Shown here: in pieces, positions 23,437-31,883 of the stretch | Numbering within the stretch: the first letter of the stretch is position 1 | Layout of the letters: each line of letters starts with the position of its first letter | Source of the DNA: RGIG3178 sp942492795 | GTDB taxonomy: Bacteria > Bacillota > Clostridia > Christensenellales > QAND01 | Direction of reading: 5' to 3' | DNA: 64,000 nt | Assembly: GCA_942492795.1 (NCBI GenBank) | Contig: OW818639.1 | Span: 2,547,770 to 2,611,769 of the forward strand | The notes under the pieces: generated by a model | Seen by the model: only the letters and a program-made list of their open reading frames with translations | What the model was told of the DNA's origin: nothing | The model's database searches: none | Translations under genes and position numbers: made by a program

Positions 23437-24420
23437 ATGAAAGCAATCGAATGCACGAAATACGGGCCGCCGGAAGTTCTGCAAATTAAGCAGATCAAAA
23501 AGCCGGCCCCGTTGGACAACGAAGTATTGGTCAGGATCGCCGCGGCTACGGTAACGCCGTCGGACTGTGTGGCAAGAGAAGGCACGCCGCTTTTCGCGAG
23601 GCTCTTCAGCGGCCTGACAAAGCCCAAATTTGCGGTTCCGGGCGTCGAGTTTGCGGGAGAGGTAGAATCGGTCGGCAAAAACGTAAAGCGCTTTAAAGCC
23701 GGGGATCGAATCATCGGCATCGCGGGGCTGGAATACGGCGCCTATGCCGAGTATAAATGTCTGCCTGAAGACGGGGTCATGATCGCGAAGCCGTCCCGGC
23801 TGGATTTTTTCGAAGGCGCGCTTCTCTGCGACGGGGGATTAACAGCGCTGAGCTTTCTCAAAGATGCGGCCAACATCCAAAAAGGGCAGAAAGTGCTGAT
23901 TAACGGCGCTTCCGGCGCGGTGGGCACCTGTGCCGTACAACTCGCCAAACACTTTGGCGCGTATGTCACGGCGGTATGCAGCAGCGCGAATGTGGCGTTG
24001 GTTCGATCCCTCGGCGCGGATGAAGTCATCGATTATACCAAAGAGGATTTCACCAAGTCCGGGCACACCTACGATGTCATCTTTGACGCCGTCGGCAAGA
24101 GCTCCTTTTCGCGGTGCAAAGCAGCGCTGGGAAAAACAGGGATGTATCTTACCACCATCCCGACGCCGGCGATCCTTATGCAAATGCTATGGACGAAAAA
24201 GAGCCACGGCAAACGGGCTGTCTTTGCGGCAACGGGACTAAACAAGGCCGACAGGAAAATCAGCGACCTGCAGTACCTCGCCGGCCTCGCCGAATCGGGC
24301 AGTTTAAAACCGGTCGTTGACCGCGTCTATCCGTTTGAACAGGTGGCACAGGCACACGAATATGTGGGCAAAGGGCATAAAAAGGGCGGCGTTGCCCTCA
24401 CGGTAGCGCTTGGCGATTAG
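23437..24420 (+). CDS. Medium-chain dehydrogenase/reductase (quinone oxidoreductase-like), copy 2
   Basis: A 327-residue paralogue of the preceding gene, with the same two-domain layout: MKAIECTKYGPPEVLQIKQI at the N-terminus and INGASGAVGTCAVQLAKHFGA in the nucleotide-binding domain near residue 158. It too lacks zinc ligands. The two proteins align along their whole length (for example the shared SLGADxVIDYT and SGSxKPVxDR segments), pointing to tandem duplication followed by divergence. The start at 23437 is fixed by AAGGAG 6 bases upstream; the longer open frame overlaps the previous gene. Confidence 0.82.
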   Translation: MKAIECTKYGPPEVLQIKQIKKPAPLDNEVLVRIAAATVTPSDCVAREGTPLFARLFSGLTKPKFAVPGVEFAGEVESVGKNVKRFKAGDRIIGIAGLEYGAYAEYKCLPEDGVMIAKPSRLDFFEGALLCDGGLTALSFLKDAANIQKGQKVLINGASGAVGTCAVQLAKHFGAYVTAVCSSANVALVRSLGADEVIDYTKEDFTKSGHTYDVIFDAVGKSSFSRCKAALGKTGMYLTTIPTPAILMQMLWTKKSHGKRAVFAATGLNKADRKISDLQYLAGLAESGSLKPVVDRVYPFEQVAQAHEYVGKGHKKGGVALTVALGD

Positions 24421-24475
24421 GATAGAAAGACCCTTTTGAAGAAACCTTAAATTTTTTTGCCCAAAGTCAAACTAA

Positions 24476-24501
24476 ACATAATAAAAACAAATATATTATG
24501 T
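24476..24501. promoter_or_regulatory. Inverted repeat upstream of the DUF975 gene
   Basis: A perfect 8-bp inverted repeat (ACATAATA at 24476-24483, TATTATGT at 24494-24501) lies in an AT-rich spacer just ahead of the ribosome site of the next gene. It could be an operator or a weak RNA hairpin. Confidence 0.4.
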
Positions 24502-24522
24502 CCGAAACTGAAAGGAGAAACC

Positions 24523-25218
24523 ATGAAACCAAGAACTGACATCAAAACCCGCGCCCAGGCGGCCATCCGGGAAAAGGGCAAAACCGCAACTTTTGCAGGC
24601 CTCGTCTTTGTACTCTTCGACATTGTCGAAACCTATTTGCCCTGCCTGATCGGCTTTGTCATACCCGGCATCTGCTATGCCCTGCTTGACGGCAGCCGCA
24701 TCGTCCATCCCGGCATCACTTTTGTGCTGACGCTTCTCTCACTTTTTGTGATGTTGCCGCTTCAGGTCGGATACGCCGCCTTTTGCCTGCGCACCTATCG
24801 CGGTGAACCATGCAACGTACGCGACATGTACCGCGACGGTCTCGGCCCCTATGGCCGCAACTTGGGCGGCATGCTAAGGATGTGCCTGTTTGTCATGCTC
24901 TGGTCGCTGCTTTTAATCGTCCCCGGCATCGTCAAAGCCATCTCCTATTCGATGACACAATACATCATGGCGGAAAACGGGCATATCGGCGGCAAAAAGG
25001 CGATGACGCTTTCGATGCGCATCACAGACGGCAGGAAGACGGACATCTTCGTCTTTTGCCTGAGCTTCCTAGGCTGGGCGTTGTTGATCGGCATCACGAT
25101 GGGATTGCTGGGCATATACACGGTTCCCTATAGGAACACGAGCTTTGCCGGGCTCTATCATGAGATGAAACTCGAAGCCCTGCATCGCGGCACCGTATCC
25201 GAAGCGGATTTTAACTGA
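24523..25218 (+). CDS. DUF975 family membrane protein
   Basis: A 231-residue integral membrane protein of the DUF975 family, function unknown. It begins with a short charged stretch (KTRAQAAIREKGK) and has about five hydrophobic segments (roughly 20-40, 62-85, 120-145, 172-195 and one preceding the C-terminus). The family's GIVKAISYSMTQYIMAENG-like motif appears near residue 145, followed by ALTLSMRITDGRK-like sequence. AAGGAG lies 6 bases before ATG 24523. Same strand as the MDR genes, with a 100-base AT-rich spacer that could carry its own promoter. Confidence 0.78.
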   Translation: MKPRTDIKTRAQAAIREKGKTATFAGLVFVLFDIVETYLPCLIGFVIPGICYALLDGSRIVHPGITFVLTLLSLFVMLPLQVGYAAFCLRTYRGEPCNVRDMYRDGLGPYGRNLGGMLRMCLFVMLWSLLLIVPGIVKAISYSMTQYIMAENGHIGGKKAMTLSMRITDGRKTDIFVFCLSFLGWALLIGITMGLLGIYTVPYRNTSFAGLYHEMKLEALHRGTVSEADFN

Positions 25219-25256
25219 GCGCCGACACTTACCGCGGCGATCGAAAGAGGGCAACG

Positions 25257-26174
25257 ATGTTAATAGCTTGCAACCTAACGCTCTATATGCCAAACGCAAC
25301 GGCCAACGCCGCGTATTGGATCGGCGTCATCGCCGCCATCACAGCCGGCATCGCGTTTAACCTCGGCATGGTCATCCAGAAATTGGCGGTTATGAAAACC
25401 TCCCGAGACACCGGACTGATGCACCGCCTGATCAAAAGTCCGCTTTGGTTGAGCGGGTTTGCCCTGCAATTCATCGTCGGCACGCCGCTGAACATGCTGG
25501 CGCAGTCCAAAATCGGCCCGGCACTTATTCCCGGGCTGATGGCTGTCGGGTTGATCGTGCTGACCATCGGCGCCGTCCGCTTCGCCGGCGAGTCGTTGGA
25601 CTTGGTTGACATCACCGGGATTCTGCTCGTCATCGCCGCCGTGACCGTCTTCGGACTGAGCCGGTTGTCCGTGGATATGCAGTTAATCGATCTTTGGGCG
25701 CCCGCTTTCCTTTTGCGCCTTGGTCTTTTCACGGCGTTCGTTGCTGCTTTAAGCCTTGTTTGTCAACTGTTGCAAAGGAAAAATGATCGCCTGCGCGGGA
25801 TCCTGCGAACGCTCAATGCCGGGCTTCTGCTGTCGCAGTCCAATCTATGGCTGGGAATATTGATGGCTTTTCTGATAAAGTGGGGGAATGGGACACTTAC
25901 CTTCCCGGATCTTGTTTTCATCGTGATCGCATCGGGCATCGTTTTTTTGGGCAGTATGCTCGGCATCGCACAGACACAGCGCGCGTTCCAAGTTGGCGAG
26001 GCGTCAAAGCTGGTTCCGATGCAAACCGTTCCGGTTCAGATTCTGCCGATCGCCGCGTATTTTCTCGTTTTTCGCCTGTCCCCCTCGACCCCGCTTGCAG
26101 TACCGCTGGCTTTGGGCGGGACAGTACTCGTCCTCTTAGGCGCCGCGCTGCTTGCCAGACGGCAGATAGGGTAA
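25257..26174 (+). CDS. DMT/NIPA-like membrane transporter
   Basis: A 305-residue protein with nine or ten predicted transmembrane segments and almost no soluble parts. The first segment (YWIGVIAAITAGIAFNLGMVIQ) followed by KLAV, and the later LNMLAQSKIGPALIPGLMAVG, resemble the drug/metabolite transporter superfamily and the NIPA-type magnesium transporter branch. Substrate unknown. GAGGG lies 6 bases ahead of the ATG. Its stop is 14 bases before the start of the following FAD oxidoreductase, so those two genes form an operon. Confidence 0.65.
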   Translation: MLIACNLTLYMPNATANAAYWIGVIAAITAGIAFNLGMVIQKLAVMKTSRDTGLMHRLIKSPLWLSGFALQFIVGTPLNMLAQSKIGPALIPGLMAVGLIVLTIGAVRFAGESLDLVDITGILLVIAAVTVFGLSRLSVDMQLIDLWAPAFLLRLGLFTAFVAALSLVCQLLQRKNDRLRGILRTLNAGLLLSQSNLWLGILMAFLIKWGNGTLTFPDLVFIVIASGIVFLGSMLGIAQTQRAFQVGEASKLVPMQTVPVQILPIAAYFLVFRLSPSTPLAVPLALGGTVLVLLGAALLARRQIG

Positions 26175-26188
26175 CGGAGGTATTTCGC

Positions 26189-27649
26189 ATGCATGAAAAC
26201 ACTGTGGTTATCGTCGGCGCAGGCATGGCGGGGTTGACAACCGCCGCCTACCTCGCCCTTGCCGGTTTCCCGGTCAAGGTATACGAACAGCACACGCAAT
26301 GCGGAGGGTATGTCTCGTCCTTCGTGCGTCAGGGGTATCGATTTCCTGCGGGGCCTACCGGCTTCGGTTCCAACGGCATCGTATTCCCGATACTGCGGGA
26401 GCTTGGCTTACAGAACGATCTGCGCTTTGTCCGCGCACGGCATCAGATAAGCTATCAGGGACACGATATCCCGTTGCGGGACCCCGCCCAGACAGCCCGT
26501 GCATTGCAACGGTGCTTCCCTCATGAAAAAGACGCGTTGAATCGATACTTCCGCTGGGTCAACATCGGCGGGAACGCCTTCTTTGATTCTCTTAAAAACG
26601 GAATGATGTTTGGCCGCAATATCCTAAAAACCATCCTGCGGCTCGGATTTGTTCATCCGCTGTTTCCCTGGGCATCGCGAAAAGCAAAGAAGCATACCAA
26701 CCAAAGCTTGCATGCGCACTATTTCAAAGACGTCCCTTTGCGGCAGCTGTTGGATGGACTCGGATATCCTGTGATGTCGGGCGAGAACACGCTTGGCATG
26801 TGGGCGTCCTACTATTACGACACATGGGTGCCTGTTGGCGGCATGCAAGTCTTTTCCGACTTGTTTGTCCGGTTCGTCCAGAAAAGCGGCGGCGAAGTTC
26901 ATCTGAATGCGGGCGTCCGCCGTATCAGGGTGGAGAACGGGCAAGCCTCGGGCGTGGAGCTGCAAAACGGTGAATCTGTTCCCGCTGGTTGGGTCGTATC
27001 CGCTGCGGATTTGAATCACACCTGTTTTTCGTTGATCGGGCCGGAAAACCTGCCTTTGTCGATGACCGAGAAACTAGGCTATGCCCGACCCAGCGAATCG
27101 CTGTTTGCCGTTTTTTTGGGTTTGCATGACAGCCCGGAAGTTCGTGCCGCCTTGAAGCGCTTTGAAGAAAGCCATGTCACCTTCACCTGCGCCGACGGCA
27201 AAACCATACAGCTCGTTTTGTTGAGCATGGACGATGCATCTGCCGCGCCTATGGGGAAACACTCTTTGTTCGTCGGTTCCCTCAGCCCCTTTGAGGATTG
27301 GGAACCGTTTCAAGATGACCGGCAGGCTTATGAAATGAAAAAAGCCGCTTTCGCAGCCCAATTGATCACGCGCGCCGAAGAATTCCTGCCCGGTTTACGC
27401 TCGCACATCGAAGTTACAGAAGCCGCGTCGCCGCTTACCTATGCGCGCTATACCTCCAACTGGCGCGGCGGTACGTCGGGATGGAACTGGGACCCGGCGT
27501 ATACGCCGCATTTTGATTTTGCTAAAGACATGCCGATCGGGCATTTTTATCCCGTCGGCCATTACGTGCACAACCCGGGCGGCGTCCCGACAGCCATGAT
27601 CACCGCCTGGTACATAGCCAGGGATATCATCCGACAGGCCGGTAAGTGA
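26189..27649 (+). CDS. CrtI-type FAD-dependent oxidoreductase
   Basis: A 486-residue flavoprotein of the phytoene desaturase/carotenoid isomerase-like family. The dinucleotide-binding motif VIVGAGMAGLTTAAYLA is at residues 6-22, followed by VYEQHTQCGGY. The C-terminal FAD-contact region has NPGGVPTAMITAWY. No carotenoid genes are nearby, so the substrate is unknown; many Firmicute members of this group are not desaturases. The frame is open far upstream (to 25847), but that part is antisense-like overlap with the transporter gene. GGAGG 8 bases before ATG 26189 fixes the start. Convergent with metH, 15 bases apart. Confidence 0.8.
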   Translation: MHENTVVIVGAGMAGLTTAAYLALAGFPVKVYEQHTQCGGYVSSFVRQGYRFPAGPTGFGSNGIVFPILRELGLQNDLRFVRARHQISYQGHDIPLRDPAQTARALQRCFPHEKDALNRYFRWVNIGGNAFFDSLKNGMMFGRNILKTILRLGFVHPLFPWASRKAKKHTNQSLHAHYFKDVPLRQLLDGLGYPVMSGENTLGMWASYYYDTWVPVGGMQVFSDLFVRFVQKSGGEVHLNAGVRRIRVENGQASGVELQNGESVPAGWVVSAADLNHTCFSLIGPENLPLSMTEKLGYARPSESLFAVFLGLHDSPEVRAALKRFEESHVTFTCADGKTIQLVLLSMDDASAAPMGKHSLFVGSLSPFEDWEPFQDDRQAYEMKKAAFAAQLITRAEEFLPGLRSHIEVTEAASPLTYARYTSNWRGGTSGWNWDPAYTPHFDFAKDMPIGHFYPVGHYVHNPGGVPTAMITAWYIARDIIRQAGK

Positions 27650-27664
27650 ACCGGCGGTATCTTA

Positions 27665-30007
27665 TCAATCCCGTTTATGCTTATCCGCCAACACGAGCGC
27701 CGTTCGGGCGCACTGCACGGCATCCGCGGCATAGTGCGCGCCGATTTGTTTTGCATATGCTTCCGTCACAACGGCACCGCCTACCATCAGCGGGATGGGT
27801 CTGCCGGTAGCCCGGTTTAGGTTTGAAAAAGCCCGCATCTGTTCCATCGTCGTGGTCAATAGCGCAGAAAGGCAGACGATGTCCGCGTTTTCCCGCATTG
27901 CAGTATCCAATATTTTCTCGTTCTCGATGTCCTTGCCCAGATCGATCACACGGAATCCGTGGTTTTGCAGCATCAGTGCTACGATGTTTTTGCCGATGTC
28001 GTGCATGTCGCCCTTGACCGTAGCGATCACAGCCGTCCCCGCGGACGGCCTTTCGTCCGCCTTGAGCGCCAGCTGTATGGGCACAAACGCAGCCTTTGCC
28101 GCTTCGGCGCCCGCCATCAGCTGGGGCAGAAACGTCTTCTTTGCAGCAAACAGATCGCCCAGTGTCACAAGTCCTTCCATCACGGCGTCGATCAACGCAA
28201 GCGGCAATACCCCGGCTTTGAGTTCGTTGATCGCCAATGCATGCGCCTGTGTGCGTTCCCCGTCCAGCACCGCGCCCGCAAGGCCTGTGCTTTTGGGACG
28301 TTCGGAAAAGGACTGCGCATAGGCACCGACCTCTTCACCGCCTATGATCAGTGCGTTTGCCGCCAAAAGCGCCTGTTTCATCTCGATCTGGCAGACGTTG
28401 ACAATCGCGCTTGTCAGCCCGCGCGCCTGCGCGGCGCATAAGAACGCGGCGTTGAGCGCCGGACGCTGCGGCAGGCCGAAGGATATATTGCTGACCCCCA
28501 TCACACTGAGAATATCGTTCTTTTTGCACCAGTCCAGAACGGCGAGCGCTTCTTTTCCGCCGTCGGTCTGGCTGGCTATGGTCATCGCCAGCGCATCCAC
28601 CACAAAACTATCCTTATCAAGACCGTATTGCTTCGCGATTATTAGCAGGGATTCGATCAGCGAGATGCGCTCCGATGCCGTTTTGGGCACGCCCGAATCG
28701 TCCACCGGCAACAGAATCGCCATGGCGCCGTATTTTTTGCACAGCGGCATAATCTGATCAGCCCGTCCGCTCTCTGCGGATATCGAGTTGATCAGCGCCC
28801 GCCCGCAATATACCTCAAGCGCCGCTTCAAGCGCGTTTATGTCCACCGTGTCGATGCAAAGCGGCGCGCTTCCCCTCGCCGCAAGTATTTCGACGAAACG
28901 CGGCAGCACCTTGCTTTGGACAACGCCGGGCACGCCGACGTTGACGTCCAAAAGCTGCGCACCCTGTTTGATCTGATCGTTTGCAATCTCCCAGACCGTT
29001 TCAAGGTCGAGATCGCGGATGGCCTGCTGCAGTTTGGGTTTGCCCGTTGGATTCAGTCTTTCGCCGATCGCGCAAAGCTTTCGGTTATGCCCCATTTCAA
29101 CGCTTGATTCCCGGCTTGTCAGCACGCGCGGAAGCGTTGCGGGAAACGACGTATTGACCTGCATATTGCTGATCTTCTTACAGAGCGCTGCGATATGCTG
29201 AGGCGTCGTGCCGCAGCAGCCGCCGAGTGCCACGGCCCCGCAATCAAGCAATGCCGCCGTCCTATCCGCAAACTCCTCCGGACCCAACACGATGCCTCCG
29301 GGCAATCCGGCGTTGGGTTTTGCCAGAATCGGCACGGTTGATACCGCGCGCAGCTGTGCAACGATGGAGCGCATATCGTCGGGGCCGGTGCTGCAATTGA
29401 CGCCGACGGCATCCACCCCGAGCGAACACAGGGTAATAGCAACGGTTTTGGCATCCGTCCCCGTCAGTGTCCGCCCGCCCTGCTCAAAGGTCATGGAAAC
29501 CGCGATGGGCAGGTTGCAGACTTCGCGGCAGCCCAAAATTGCGGCGCGCGTCTGGCCGATGTCCAGCATCGTTTCGATGATAATAAAATCCGCTCCGGCC
29601 TCCGCCAGCGCTTTTGCCTGCCTGGCGTAGGCTTGTTTTGTCTCTATAAACGTCATGGTCCCGATCGGATAAAGAAGCTGTCCGGTAGGCGATATGTCCC
29701 CGCCGACAAGGATGTTTTTGCCCACCGCTTTCTTTGCGATAGTGACCAGCTTTTGATTGATGGCTTCGGTCTGATGCTCCAAACCGTATTCAGCGAGTTT
29801 GACCGGGTTCGCGCCGAACGTAAAAGCATAGACGGCTTTGGCGCCCGCGCGGACATAATCTTTGTGCATCTGCGTTATAAGCTCTGGATGTTCGCATGCC
29901 CACGCCTCGGGGCATACGCCCATCGTCAGCCCGCGTTCGATCAGATAAGTTCCGGCGGCACCGTCAAGCAAAAACGGTTTGTTGCCACCGAACAGGTTTT
30001 TAAGCAT
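27665..30007 (-). CDS. metH: Cobalamin-dependent methionine synthase lacking the reactivation domain
   Basis: A 780-residue MetH. Homocysteine is methylated from 5-methyl-THF via cobalamin. Domains: homocysteine-binding barrel 1-285 with the zinc cysteines in GVNCS and GGCCGT, pterin-binding barrel about 305-560 (AIGERLNPTGKPKL opens it), cap about 570-645, and cobalamin-binding domain to the end with GDMHDIGKN carrying the axial His. The fourth domain, needed for reductive reactivation with SAM, is missing but is encoded by the overlapping upstream gene. GGAGG 8 bases before ATG 30007. MetF is divergently encoded, completing the methyl branch. Confidence 0.92.
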   Translation of the reverse strand: MLKNLFGGNKPFLLDGAAGTYLIERGLTMGVCPEAWACEHPELITQMHKDYVRAGAKAVYAFTFGANPVKLAEYGLEHQTEAINQKLVTIAKKAVGKNILVGGDISPTGQLLYPIGTMTFIETKQAYARQAKALAEAGADFIIIETMLDIGQTRAAILGCREVCNLPIAVSMTFEQGGRTLTGTDAKTVAITLCSLGVDAVGVNCSTGPDDMRSIVAQLRAVSTVPILAKPNAGLPGGIVLGPEEFADRTAALLDCGAVALGGCCGTTPQHIAALCKKISNMQVNTSFPATLPRVLTSRESSVEMGHNRKLCAIGERLNPTGKPKLQQAIRDLDLETVWEIANDQIKQGAQLLDVNVGVPGVVQSKVLPRFVEILAARGSAPLCIDTVDINALEAALEVYCGRALINSISAESGRADQIMPLCKKYGAMAILLPVDDSGVPKTASERISLIESLLIIAKQYGLDKDSFVVDALAMTIASQTDGGKEALAVLDWCKKNDILSVMGVSNISFGLPQRPALNAAFLCAAQARGLTSAIVNVCQIEMKQALLAANALIIGGEEVGAYAQSFSERPKSTGLAGAVLDGERTQAHALAINELKAGVLPLALIDAVMEGLVTLGDLFAAKKTFLPQLMAGAEAAKAAFVPIQLALKADERPSAGTAVIATVKGDMHDIGKNIVALMLQNHGFRVIDLGKDIENEKILDTAMRENADIVCLSALLTTTMEQMRAFSNLNRATGRPIPLMVGGAVVTEAYAKQIGAHYAADAVQCARTALVLADKHKRD

Positions 30008-30635
30008 TTTTGACTCCTCCAATCGCCAGAACGGACTTTTCGGGCTGCAGCATGAAGCTGTCCGTCAGCGTGACGCCAAGCGGCTGGTCACACAGAAAGT
30101 CCATTAACGTTTTCTGGTACTCTATCGAACAATCCCCATATCCGGGCGAAAAGCGTCTTGACAGAACGGTTTTCCCAAACGGGCGGAGCATGCGTGAGGC
30201 ATCCTGCATCAGAAAATCCAGCCCTGCGTCCGCCGCGACCGACGCCGCGGCATCGAGCATCACGGCCTCGTCGGCCCTGTGATTTGCAAACGCGAGCTGT
30301 ATTGCGTCGCTTGCGTTTTGATACAGCGTGCTGAGCATGACAAGCGCCATGTCGCATCCTTTTAAATGCGCGGCAAGCGCGGCGCTCTGTATCGGCTGAT
30401 CTTCGATAACAACCACGTCCTTTTGTATTTGAAGCGGAACAAGGCGCATGCAGCCGCCAGGCATCAAAGCCTGCAGCGCGTGCCGGGCCCTTTGCAAGGA
30501 GAGCTCATCGAAATCGCGGTACATGCCAAGGCGGACCAACACTTCTTTGGCCTGTGCCGTCACCGGCATATGCAAGTAGGTGTACATTTTTTTCGGTTGC
30601 AGTCGTATCATCCCCTGTCGGCGGGAATTTTGCAT
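30000..30635 (-). CDS. Methionine synthase reactivation domain protein
   Basis: A 211-residue stand-alone version of the MetH activation domain, which binds SAM and lets oxidised cob(II)alamin be reductively remethylated. The family motif R-x-x-x-GY, here SRRFSPGYGD near residue 165, is the SAM-binding segment, followed by the typical LGVTLTDSFMLQPEKSVLAIGG C-terminus. It overlaps the metH start by 8 bases, so the split halves are translationally coupled and encoded in reverse domain order. Starts at 30635 or 30611 are both possible; AAGG stands 7 bases ahead of 30635. Confidence 0.82.
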   Translation of the reverse strand: MQNSRRQGMIRLQPKKMYTYLHMPVTAQAKEVLVRLGMYRDFDELSLQRARHALQALMPGGCMRLVPLQIQKDVVVIEDQPIQSAALAAHLKGCDMALVMLSTLYQNASDAIQLAFANHRADEAVMLDAAASVAADAGLDFLMQDASRMLRPFGKTVLSRRFSPGYGDCSIEYQKTLMDFLCDQPLGVTLTDSFMLQPEKSVLAIGGVKNA

Positions 30636-30828
30636 GGTAGGCCTTATTTTATCTGCCTTTTTCTGCATTTGCAAGCGTGTGCGAACTGTGGTTTAATAAT
30701 AACATTAATTGAGCCCTGCGGAACGTAAAAGTAAGCATCATCCGCGCCTGAAAAGCAGACCCATAGCGCCGAATGCGTTTTTAGGCCGATTCGCGACCCG
30801 GCAAAAGCCACAGATGGAGGGGATTGGA

Positions 30829-31701
30829 ATGCCTTTTTCCGATTTATTCAACAATAAGCCCGTCGTTTCGCTCGAAGTGTTTCCGCCAAAGCCGGACATG
30901 CCGTTCGACGTTATCGATGATACCCTCAAGAAGCTTCGCGGCCTTTCCCCCACCTACGTTTCGGTCACTTATGGCGCAGGCGGGTCGCGCGCGGCGCATA
31001 CCGTCGACGTGGCGGGGCGCATCCCGCAGCTTTGCGGCTGCCCGTCACTGGGGCATATCACCTGCGTAGGCGCAGACCGGCAAGGCGTGCTTGACACGCT
31101 TTGCGCGTATGCACAAAAGGGTGTCGAGGCTGTATTGGCGCTGCGCGGCGACATGCCGCAGGGGATGGATTCGGAAAATGCGTTTACCACTTTTGCGTAT
31201 GCCAGCGAACTCGTATCGCTGATACGGGAAAACACCACCATGAGCATCGGCGCCGCCTGCTATCCCGAAGGGCATTACCAGTCGCCGTCGCTTGCGGCGG
31301 ACATGGAAAACCTTAAGCACAAGGTGGACTGCGGCGTGGATTTTCTGGTCACACAACTGTTCTTTGACAACGACGCCTTCTATTCGTTTTTGGACAAAGC
31401 AAGGCGCATCGGCATCCATGTTCCGATTTCAGCGGGATTGATGCCTGTTTTGAACGCGCAGCAGATCATTCGCATGACAACGCTGTGCGGGTCGTCGATT
31501 CCCTCGTCGTTGTCCCGACTGTTTGCCAGATATGGCAACGACCCGGAGAGCTTCACCAAAGCGGGCATGGATTTCTGCTGTGAACAGATCATCGATCTGA
31601 AGAAAAACGGCATCGACGGGTTTCATATCTACACCATGAACCGGCCAAAGAGCACCGCAGAGATTTTGTATAGGACAGGGCTTCGGGAAAGGCTGCTATA
31701 G
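30829..31701 (+). CDS. metF: 5,10-methylenetetrahydrofolate reductase
   Basis: A 290-residue MetF, the FAD enzyme that makes 5-methyl-THF for methionine synthase. The N-terminus has the family's SLEVFPPKPD followed by VSVTYGAGGS; further motifs are VLALRGDMPQG and the FLVTQLFFDNDAFYSF strand-helix near residue 180. Length is normal for the short bacterial form. GGAGGGG 6 bases upstream of ATG 30829 fixes the start; the longer open frame is spurious. It is divergent from the metH pair, with about 190 bases between them, in which I recognise no SAM or cobalamin riboswitch. Confidence 0.93.
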   Translation: MPFSDLFNNKPVVSLEVFPPKPDMPFDVIDDTLKKLRGLSPTYVSVTYGAGGSRAAHTVDVAGRIPQLCGCPSLGHITCVGADRQGVLDTLCAYAQKGVEAVLALRGDMPQGMDSENAFTTFAYASELVSLIRENTTMSIGAACYPEGHYQSPSLAADMENLKHKVDCGVDFLVTQLFFDNDAFYSFLDKARRIGIHVPISAGLMPVLNAQQIIRMTTLCGSSIPSSLSRLFARYGNDPESFTKAGMDFCCEQIIDLKKNGIDGFHIYTMNRPKSTAEILYRTGLRERLL

Positions 31702-31734
31702 ATTGAGAATGCACAAAATACTTCAACAAAACAG

Positions 31735-31762
31735 AATCCCGGTTTTAGCCGGGATTTTCTTT
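31735..31762 (+). terminator. Terminator after metF
   Basis: An 8-bp stem (AATCCCGG with CCGGGATT, 31735-31742 and 31749-31756) is followed by TTCTTTT. Confidence 0.82.
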
Positions 31763-31883
31763 TGGTATCCTGCTTAAGCGCTCAAGCAAACGTCTGCTAG
31801 CATATGCGATTTGATCAATCGATTCCTCCAACAAAGCAAAAAGGGTTCGCATATAGCCGATGTTTTGCCCATTACCGATACGG

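Noticed and set aside
30636..30828. Possible SAM or cobalamin riboswitch between metH and metF genes
   Set aside because: Sequence fragments such as CCCGGCAA and GCCACAG occur, but the ordered conserved elements of either class are absent.
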